This document shows, one piece after another, positions 30,394 through 36,908 of a DNA stretch of 36,908 nt. The notes beneath the pieces were generated by a model. It saw nothing but the letters and a program-made list of their open reading frames with translations, had not been told where the DNA came from and ran no database searches. The DNA comes from Helicobacter bizzozeronii CCUG 35545 (GTDB taxonomy: Bacteria > Campylobacterota > Campylobacteria > Campylobacterales > Helicobacteraceae), in the NCBI GenBank assembly GCA_000263275.1, contig CAGP01000127.1, positions 1 to 36,908 of the forward strand. The letters run 5' to 3'. Numbering within the stretch: the stretch's first letter is position 1; each line of letters begins with the position of its first letter. The position numbers were made by a program, and so were the translations under genes.

Positions 30394-31677
30394 TTGGCGG
30401 GTGTCAATGCCAATGGTAACAAATTGTTGGAAAGTGGTGTACCACTTGCCCCCATGCCCATTCAAGCTATGCCCATCGCCCCCGCCCATGAAGTTAAAGA
30501 AAGCGTCCGCACGCACACTTAAGAATTTGTTTTTATAGACATAATAAAGGGCAATGCGTTCAAAGTTGGGGGCATGGTACCATGGCAAGCCCGTATAGAG
30601 CGCACGCCCATAGGTGGCATAAAACTTCATTTGGGGCTTATCAGAGAAGTAGTATTTGTTATAAAATCCAAAGCCCTTATATTGTATCTCGAAGTCAAAT
30701 TGCCCCCCAAAGCTATTATACCACTGGCTAGGACCGCAACGATTGCCTGAGCGCACGCAATAATGTTCCTGTTCGCTCATTGTGCCAAAAGCCACCGAGA
30801 GCTTATCCAAAAAGGGGGCAAGCCGTTTTAAATCGCTTTTGATATAGCCATAGTAATAAATGCGATCGAGCACCGTGGGGTTAGAATAAACACCGGGTTT
30901 GCCAGCCTCGGGTTGCCCGGCGGCATAGGGGTAACCATTGGGCCATAGTGGGTCTTGTCCGCGCATGGCTGGATCGGGGTTGCCCCCAAAGGGATAAGGA
31001 TCGCCCATGCTATAAGAACTGGTGTTGTGGAAAGCCACAATGCGCCCCCCAAAGCCCAAATAGCCCTTTAAAAACGACCACTCAGAAGCCCCAAAGTAGA
31101 GCATTTGATTCATGTTGTAATGGTTGGCGGCGTATTTCTTGCCACCAATGTTGTTCCAGTTACGCCCCCCATACCAGTCAATGATGAACTCCGCCCAGCC
31201 ATTCCACCAGCGATTAGGGTTGTAAGCAGGTTTATATTGGAACATCGCCCCTCTAACGGTGGGGTCTTTAAACCAAAAGAGCTTTTTAAAGGCGGCTAAA
31301 GGGTAGGATGCCATTGTGTAGGTTCTAGGGATGATGCCTACATACGCCCTAAAGTCCTTGCCGACCGCACTATAATACATCGTAACCCCCCAAGAATAGG
31401 GGAAGTAGCTATAATGGGTGTGCAAATTTTGGATAAACCACCCCCCAAACATGATGGATTGGTGCTTGTCAAATTGAATCCCAATCTCAGGCATGATTCG
31501 GTTTTTCATATTAACAAGACTATTCCAATAAGGGTTATCCTTGCCCGCTAGGTTATAGGTGAAGCTCATAAACTTGAGATCGTAAGCAAAGCTAGCCGCC
31601 TGCAAACCCGTGCTCAAAAGCCCACAGAGAACCACGCTACATGGCAACACTCTTTTTAATACTTTAAAACCTTTCAT
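30361..31677 (-). CDS. Hof-like outer membrane protein
   Basis: The protein (about 438 residues) starts at ATG 31677 with AAGG upstream; the open frame reaches 31722 but the signal peptide (KVLKRVLPCSVVLCGLLSTG then LQA) begins there. The mature part starts ASFAYDLKFMSFTYNLAGKD, a Hof-family style N-terminus, and has barrel strands rich in W, Y and G (GAMFQYKPAYNPNRWWNGW, YKGFGFYNKYYFSDKPQMKF, LSVRADAFFNFMGGGDG). Two Cys (HYCVRSGNRCG) may form a loop disulfide. It does not end in the aromatic residue typical of barrel proteins, ending HHN in the overlap with gltX. The family is placed by pattern only. Confidence 0.8.
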   Translation of the reverse strand: MKGFKVLKRVLPCSVVLCGLLSTGLQAASFAYDLKFMSFTYNLAGKDNPYWNSLVNMKNRIMPEIGIQFDKHQSIMFGGWFIQNLHTHYSYFPYSWGVTMYYSAVGKDFRAYVGIIPRTYTMASYPLAAFKKLFWFKDPTVRGAMFQYKPAYNPNRWWNGWAEFIIDWYGGRNWNNIGGKKYAANHYNMNQMLYFGASEWSFLKGYLGFGGRIVAFHNTSSYSMGDPYPFGGNPDPAMRGQDPLWPNGYPYAAGQPEAGKPGVYSNPTVLDRIYYYGYIKSDLKRLAPFLDKLSVAFGTMSEQEHYCVRSGNRCGPSQWYNSFGGQFDFEIQYKGFGFYNKYYFSDKPQMKFYATYGRALYTGLPWYHAPNFERIALYYVYKNKFLSVRADAFFNFMGGGDGHSLNGHGGKWYTTFQQFVTIGIDTRQLVDFVRAHHN

Positions 31678-31710
31678 CACACGCCTTAAAAATGGAATTA
31701 CAAATGAAAC

Positions 31711-31716
31711 TATATA
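31711..31716 (-). promoter_or_regulatory. Possible -10 box of the Hof-like gene (TATATA)
   Basis: The minus strand reads GGCATATATAGTTTC 34 bases before the ATG at 31677, in an AT-rich block. Another AT-rich candidate (GATACATTATC) lies further up, so the start site is not fixed. Confidence 0.35.
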
Positions 31717-31940
31717 TGCCATTTAATAAAATAAACCTTAAGATAATGTATCATGTCTTCCTATTCTTTTTAGTAATCTTTTAGACTAATTGTTTCATAA
31801 ATGCCTAGTTTTAGTTGCACGGCTCCAACAAGCACCAATCTAGCCTCTTGTTCTAATTGCAAAAGGTGTTACCCCCATTTGGGGGCGTTTTATTCTGCTC
31901 CCCTAAGGCTTAAATCTCCCCATACAAGAGCTTTTCTCTC

Positions 31941-31973
31941 AATACTCCAAATGGTGCGCTGGAGGGTATTTTT
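31941..31973 (+). terminator. Possible intrinsic terminator (bulged stem plus T5)
   Basis: AATACTCCA pairs with TGGA-GG-GTATT (two-base bulge) across a 10-base loop and is followed directly by TTTTT on the plus strand. No plus-strand gene lies before it, so it would end an unannotated transcript or be fortuitous. Confidence 0.35.
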
Positions 31974-32044
31974 GCTACTCTGAGCCTCTGGATTTGTTCC
32001 AAATACCACTTTTACTCTTTAGCTTGGAGCTGTGGGAAGTATGT

Positions 32045-32050
32045 TACAAT
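32045..32050 (+). promoter_or_regulatory. Extended -10 box of tkt (TGtTACAAT)
   Basis: TACAAT with an upstream TG gives an extended -10 element 27 bases before the tkt ATG. AAAAGG at 32065-32070 is the ribosome site. Confidence 0.6.
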
Positions 32051-32076
32051 GTGCCCAATCTATCAAAAGGTATTGC

Positions 32077-34015
32077 ATGCAATCTTTAGCCTTAAGCTCC
32101 CAAGACCTGCCCACACTCCAAAACATGGCAACCACTTTGCGTTTTTTGTGTGCCGATATGGTGCAACAAGCCAATAGCGGGCATCCGGGCGTGGCGATGG
32201 GGTTAGCCGATGTGGGGGTGGTGCTAGGTTTGCACCTAAAAATCAACCCTAAAAACCCGGCATGGCTTAATCGGGATCGCCTTATATTTAGTGGCGGGCA
32301 TGCCAGTGCCCTAGCTTATGCGCTCTTACATCTGTGGGGGTTTAATATCAGTTTGGAGGATTTAAAAGCCTTTAGACAACTCAATTCCAAAACCCCCGGG
32401 CATTTAGAATACAAGCACACAGAGGGCATTGAGATCACCACTGGACCTCTAGGACAGGGGTTTGCTAATGCTGTGGGCTTTAGCATGGCAAGCAAGTTAG
32501 CCCAAGAGATGCTGGGTGCAGAGATCATCAATCACAAGGTCTATTGTCTGTGTGGGGATGGGGATTTGCAAGAGGGCTTGAGCTATGAGAGCGCATCTTT
32601 AGCCGGGCATTTGGGGCTTAAAAATCTCATTGTGATCTATGATAGCAACGCCATCACCATTGAGGGGGATACTAATCTAGCCTTTAGCGAAGATGTGGGG
32701 TTGCGCTTTAAAGCACAGGGCTGGGAGGTGTTAAGCTGTGATGGGCATGATTTTTTAGACATCGATCGGGCTTTAAGAGAGGCACAAGGGAGCACTAAAC
32801 CCACGCTCATCATCGCTAAAACCACCATCGGCAAGGGGGCTTTTGGCTTGGAGGGGAGCTCTAAGGTGCATGGCGCGCCTTTGGGCTTGGAGGTGTTGCA
32901 AAACTCTAAGCAGGCTTTAAACTGGGAGCACCCCCCTTTTTATGTCCCTAAGAGTGTCGCCATGCATTTCCACATGGAAAAAAACGAGGTGTGGGAGCGT
33001 TTGTGGGAGCAAAAGCTCACCCCAAATATCCAAGAGCAGATCGCTCACTTGCAAGCCAAAGATTTTAGCCAAGTGGCTTACCCCACTTTTGAGGTCGGGC
33101 AACAAATCGCCACACGGGCAAGTAATGGCAAAATATTAAATGCGATCAGTCAGGCTTACAAAGGCTTTTTAGGCGGGAGTGCGGATTTAGCCCCCTCTAA
33201 CAACACGACTTTAAGCCACCAGCAGGACTTTTCACCCACCCACGCAGGGCGTAATCTGCATTTTGGGATCAGAGAACATGCCATGGGGGCAATTTGCAAT
33301 GGAATCGCTAATTATGGCTTGTTTGTGCCCTATTGTGCGACCTTTTTTGTCTTTAGCGATTATTTATGTGCCAGTTTGCGCTTGAGTGCGCTGATGGGTA
33401 ACCAAGTTTTTTATATTTTCACCCATGATAGTATCGGGGTGGGCGAGGATGGTCCCACTCACCAGCCCATCGAACAGCTTAGCCACCTAAGAGCCCTGCC
33501 TAATTTCTATGTCTTTAGACCCATGGATGCAAATGAAAATGTCCTGTGTTGGCAAGTGGCTTTGAATCTTAAAAAAAAGTTGTGCTTTTGTGCTGAGTCG
33601 CCAAAACCTTGAGGTCTTGCCCATAGGCGATCTAGCCAAAGTGCAAAGGGGGGGGTATGTGCTCTATCAAAGCCCCCAGCCCGTGCAGATCACCTTAGCC
33701 AGTAGTGGGAGCGAGGTGCAAGTGTGCTTGCAAGCGGTCTCTTTGCTAGAGGCACAACAAATTGGGGTGCAAGTGGTGGGCGTGCCTTGCTTTGATTTAC
33801 TCTTAGAGCAGGATCGTGCATATTTAGATGGGCTATTTGTGGGCAAGGTGTTAGCCATTGAGGCTAGCCGTGGTTTAGAGTGGTTTAGATTTGCCCATGC
33901 ACTTGTGAATATGGAGAGTTTTGGCAAGTCCGCCCCGGGCTTGGTGCTCTTCAAACATTTTGGTTTTAGCCCCAAGGCTATCGCTCAAAAAGCGCAAAGT
34001 TTGCTGGAGGGTTAG
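32077..34015 (+). CDS. tkt: Transketolase, one 1-base insertion
   Basis: This thiamine-diphosphate enzyme moves two-carbon units in the pentose phosphate pathway. It starts MQSLALSSQDLPTLQNMATT at ATG 32077, chosen over upstream frame positions by its ribosome site. Visible motifs are RFLCADMVQQANSGHPGVAM, GPLGQGFANAVGFSMA, the diphosphate-binding CLCGDGDLQEGLSYESA, and in the pyrimidine domain FGIREHAMGAICNGIA and THDSIGVGEDGPTHQPIEQL. The frame breaks at A8 33571-33578; one deleted base gives LNLKKSCAFVLSRQNLEVLP. Repaired length 645. The AddB-like gene starts two bases after the stop. Confidence 0.95.
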
Positions 34016-34017
34016 CT

Positions 34018-36334
34018 ATGTCTGCTGGGAATATTTTGTATGTCTTTAGTAGCCGCCGTGCGTGCAATGCCTTTTGCGCCCAACAAGAGGACGGGTTTTT
34101 GCCCACCATTTGGAGCGTGTCAGAGTTTTATAGCCAAGTGAGCTATGTGCCCCATTTGCAAAAAAATCCCAGAGGGCGTGCGCCAAGTGCTCTTAATGCG
34201 TGCGATCCAGGAGGTGCAAGAAGAGGGCGTTTTAAAAGATTCAGAAAACTTGATCGTATTTGAAAAGACCTTTTTGGGGTATTTAGATGGGAGTGCCTTT
34301 GTAGCCCATTTTTTTAGCGAATTAGCCCAATTTGATCTTAACATCGCCCAAATCCCTAGCCAAGACACTTACGGGGATTATGCCTACCATTTGGAGATTT
34401 TGCAACGCATTTATGATCGCTACACCCAAGCCCTGCAAGCATGGGGTTTTTACGATCCGCTATTAGCCATTAAACCTATCTTGCTCCCCAGCGTGTTGCA
34501 AAAATTTAGCCACATCGAGTTTTACATGGAGGGCTTTTTAAATGCGCGCGAAAAGGACATGTTGTTTAAAATCAATGAGATTGTGCCCGTGATCTTACAC
34601 ACCGCTTGCGATCGCTACAACAAGGATTTTTTAGATTTTCTGCGCCTAGAATTGCAAATTAACCACACCTACGCACTGGATTTACGCGCCCTTGTTAGCG
34701 GGCAAAACCCCATTTTACACAGCACACACACCCCCTTTAATAAAGACAAAATCCGCATTTGGGGCTTTAATGAACGCATGGAACAAATTGGCTTGGCTTT
34801 AGCGCGCGTGCAAGAGTGGCTTAAAGAGGGCTTAGAGCCTAGCAAACTAGCCATCATCACGCCCAGCCCGGAGATGAATACATGGCTCAAACTCCTAGAC
34901 ATTAAGGGCAATTTGAATTTTGCCCGCGGGAAAGAAGCGCGCGTGATTTTTGAGCCCTATTTAAAAGCCCTTGAAAATTTGGCACCAGACCCGCATAGCT
35001 CCAAGCCCCCCCTAGAGCAACTCCAACAAGCATGCCAACAATGTTTGCACGAGGCTTATAGCACCCCCCCACATAAGCTCCAAAGTTTTAATGAGGAGTT
35101 TATACGCACCTATGCCCCCATCCAAGCCAGCCTAAAGGGCTATGGGTTTAAAGACTTGCTAGAACTTTATATGCGTGCTCTCAAGGATTTACGCATTGAT
35201 GATGTGGGCGGGGGGAAGATCAAGGTGTTAGATGTGCTAGAAACTAGGGGCTTGCACTTTGAACATGTGGTGTTGTTGGATTTTAACGATCACCTCGTGC
35301 CCCATATCAAGGATCACGATCTCTTTTTAAACACCCCCACCCGCCAACGCCTCAAAATCCCCACCTTGCAAGATAAATTGAACCTCAAAAAGCACTATTA
35401 CTACCAGCTTTTGCAAAATAGCGCCCAAGTGGATATTGCCTATAGCCAAGCCAATAACGGCACTTATTCTAAGATGATCTTAGAGCTCCAATTACTTAAT
35501 CGTTGCCAAAACAAAAACAGCCCGCCCCCCTTCAAACTCTTCCCCAACCCCCGCACACGCCATTACCAAGAGGAAAAAATCACCACCACCATCCCTGCTG
35601 GTTTTACATGGAGTGCGACCAAGTTCAACGACTTGAGCGCGTGCAAACGCCGTTTCTACCTCAAATACATCAAAAATTATGCGCCCACGCCCACAGAGGG
35701 TTTCAACATGGGGACATTCTTCCATGAGATTTTATACCAGCACTACAGCACCCACCCCACAACCCCCATCACCCAAGCGCACATGCAAAACTACCTCCAG
35801 CAACGCCTCGAAAATCTAAGCCCATTAGAACATTTAAATGTCAAGCTGAGTTTGGAGAAAATGGGGGCGTTTTTTGTGGAGGAACAAAAAAGGTTAGCCA
35901 GTGGCAAGGTCTTGGCGTGTGAAAAAACTTTTTCCTTCTCTTGGCATGGGGTTTTGATCAATGGGCGCATCGATCGCATCGATCAAGGCGTAGATGGGTC
36001 GTATGCCATCTTGGATTATAAGTTTAAATCCAAAGTGAGCGTGGATAAGGACCTAGATAGCCCCAAGGGCTTAGATTATCAGTTGCTGATTTACCAACTT
36101 GCTGCCCCCTCTTTGGGATTAGCAGGTCAGATTAAAACCGCATTTTACGATCTCAAAACAGGCGCGCTTGTGCCAGAAGACCTTGAGATATTGCAGGGCA
36201 AGCAAGAACGCTTGGAAGCCTTATTAGGGGATTTGGATCGTGAGGTGGATTTTGCAAAAACCCCCTTTAGGCAGAATTGCCAATTTTGCCCCTATGTGGA
36301 TATGTGTGGCAATGAGGAGGGGGCATTAAAATAG
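34018..36334 (+). CDS. AddB/Cas4-type PD-(D/E)XK nuclease with iron-sulfur cluster, one 1-base insertion
   Basis: The repaired 771-residue protein has an N-terminal inactivated-helicase-like region (RIWGFNERMEQIGLALARVQ, LEPSKLAIITPSPEMNTWLK, DVLETRGLHFEHVVLLDFND) and a C-terminal nuclease domain: GRIDRIDQGVDGSYAILDYK provides Asp, Asp and Lys of the active site, LDYQLLIYQLA the QxxxY motif. Cys in LSACKRRFYLKYI plus CQFCPYVDMC would bind a [4Fe-4S] cluster as in AddB and Cas4. It probably works in recombination repair with an AddA partner outside this window; it is not next to addA. The break is A7 34160-34166; repair gives YVPHLQKIPEGVRQVLL. The gene lies between tkt and ftsK, as I recall for H. 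pylori. Confidence 0.85.
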
Positions 36335-36908
36335 GGTTTGGGCTCTTTTACGCCCTCTTATTTATTCTATTCTTAACCACTTGGTTTGGGGGCGGCGGGC
36401 TGGTAGGGGCTATAGGTCAAGAGGTCGCGCGCTTTAACGCCCATTACTTTGGCTATGTGGGCTATCTCAATGTCTTTTATCTTTATTATGTGGCAACTCT
36501 TGTGCGCGATCCCACGCTTAAAGCCCTAGAACACTTGTTAGCCAGCCTAATCGCCTTTTTGACTCTCTTATGTATCCAAGCTTTGATCTTCCAAAAGGGT
36601 ATGGTGGGCGTGATCTTGGTCGGGACCTTAAAAGTCTATATCGGGTCTTTGGGGGTGTGGGTGTGTGTGTTGGGTATGGGGGTATGGGCGTGGGCGGTGT
36701 TGATGCCTAACACCTACCAAGCCTTTAAAACATGGCTTTATCAGTTTGGCTTGCAAGCCCCCGCAAGGCTACAAAAAGGTCTCAAACTCCTAAACAATGC
36801 GCTAAAAAAACTTCTTTGAGCCCAAGCCCAGCCCCTTAAAAACTTGGCAAGCCCAAAAACCCCCCCCCAAGAGCCCCCCCCCAAGAACAGCCCCCCAGCC
36901 CCAGCCCC
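36325..36908 (+). CDS. ftsK: DNA translocase FtsK, N-terminal membrane part and start of Pro-rich linker (partial), one 1-base insertion
   Basis: FtsK anchors at the septum and pumps DNA in chromosome dimer resolution. The frame encodes KIGFGLFYALLFILFLTTWF, then FGYVGYLNVFYLYYVATLV and further helices to about 36730 (VCVLGMGVWAWAVLMP), the usual four-helix N-terminus. It is then followed by a basic helix and, after deletion of one A in 36804-36810, a Pro/Gln/Glu linker (KNFFEPKPSPLKTWQAQ then PPPQE repeats) open to the window end. No ATG, GTG or TTG lies before the first helix; AGGAGG at 36315-36320 points to ATT 36325 as start. The motor domain is outside. Assigned by membrane layout, linker and position after the AddB-like gene. 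Confidence 0.75.
36860..36896 (+). repeat. Two C9 tracts and a C6 tract in the ftsK linker
   Basis: C9 at 36860-36868 and C9 at 36874-36882 are separated by AAGAG, and C6 follows at 36891-36896. In the repaired frame they encode PPPQE twice and then QPPSPSP. Tracts of this length are slippage-prone. Confidence 0.85.

Larger units (their letters stand above)
31678..32076. other. Gene-free region between the Hof-like gene and tkt
   Basis: About 400 bases without a convincing gene. The half next to the outer membrane protein gene (31678-31800) is very AT-rich. The rest (31801-32076) holds a C5-ATTT-G5 hairpin (31872-31885), a bulged stem AATACTCC/GGAGGGTATT followed by TTTTT (31941-31973), complementary pairs GCAAAA/TTTTGC and CTCTTGT/ACAAGAG, and an 11-base-pair long-range complement of 31818-31828 with 32024-32034. 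A 60-codon open frame at 31801-31983 has no ribosome site and unlikely composition. Confidence 0.5.

Noticed and set aside
31801-31983. 60-codon open frame in the spacer before tkt
   Set aside because: No ribosome site, odd composition (many Cys, Ser, Pro), and it overlaps hairpins; most likely not coding.
31980-32040. TPP riboswitch before the thiamine-diphosphate enzyme transketolase
   Set aside because: CTGAG at 31979-31983 is present but the rest of the TPP aptamer consensus is absent.
33571-33578. Programmed ribosomal frameshifting at A8 in tkt and similar runs
   Set aside because: The same one-base excess occurs in about twenty unrelated genes, often in runs too short for slippage signals. 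Sequence error explains all of them.
36838-36908. C-rich end as vector, adapter or assembly junk
   Set aside because: With one A removed upstream it continues the ftsK frame as a Pro/Gln/Glu linker, which is normal for FtsK, although an error in tract length cannot be excluded.

Overview
The window is a piece of a gastric-type Helicobacter chromosome; the species is not identified. The evidence is a FlaG-FliD-FliS-FliT flagellar cap cluster behind ftsX and a LytM gene, a hefABC-type RND efflux operon, a Hof-like and other Helicobacter beta-barrel outer membrane proteins, a UPF0323 lipoprotein, and gene orders that I recall from H. pylori (ftsX to fliT; gapA-pgk-corA; nadC-nadA-psd-x-x-ubiA-comEC-dnaB-yjeF; tkt-addB-like-ftsK). 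It looks like ordinary core genome. I see no prophage, insertion sequence, CRISPR array or restriction island.

Layout. 1-5017 (+): 3' part of ftsX, an EnvC-like LytM protein, flaG, fliD, fliS, fliT. 5024-11257 (-): hup, then tRNA-Arg(CCU), then hefA-hefB-hefC with a small outer membrane protein gene fused to the end of the operon by an ATGA overlap. 11446-14621 (+): gapA-pgk-corA, overlapping genes. 14618-16979 (-): UPF0323 lipoprotein, glutathionylspermidine-synthase-like ATP-grasp protein and a small PepSY-TM-like membrane protein, tightly coupled. 17053-17869 (-): an outer membrane protein with its own near-consensus promoter. 17985-28065 (-): an eleven-gene run (secreted protein, nnr, dnaB, comEC, ubiA/mqnP, two conserved unknowns, psd, nadA, nadC, thiL) with many overlaps; an exonuclease gene lies upstream at 28119-28934. 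29002-30393 (+): gltX, overlapping the 3' end of a Hof-like outer membrane protein (30361-31677, -). 31678-32076: the only gene-free stretch over 300 bases, with notable hairpins. 32077-36908 (+): tkt, an AddB/Cas4-type nuclease gene and the start of ftsK.

The most striking property is technical. About twenty genes or gene parts are interrupted by frameshifts, and every one is repaired by deleting exactly one base, usually from an A/T run of 4-8. Essential genes (dnaB, pgk, hefC, tkt, thiL, ftsK) are hit as often as others. This points to insertion-type sequence errors, not gene decay, so I annotate these genes across the breaks. After repair all spans are exact multiples of three and protein lengths fit the families.

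The biologically most interesting items are the lipoprotein/ATP-grasp/membrane-protein triad of unknown function, an EnvC-like LytM domain that has lost its metal ligands, two C9 tracts in the ftsK linker with no normal ftsK start codon, a repeat-bearing C-terminal tail on DnaB, and a structured gene-free region before tkt.
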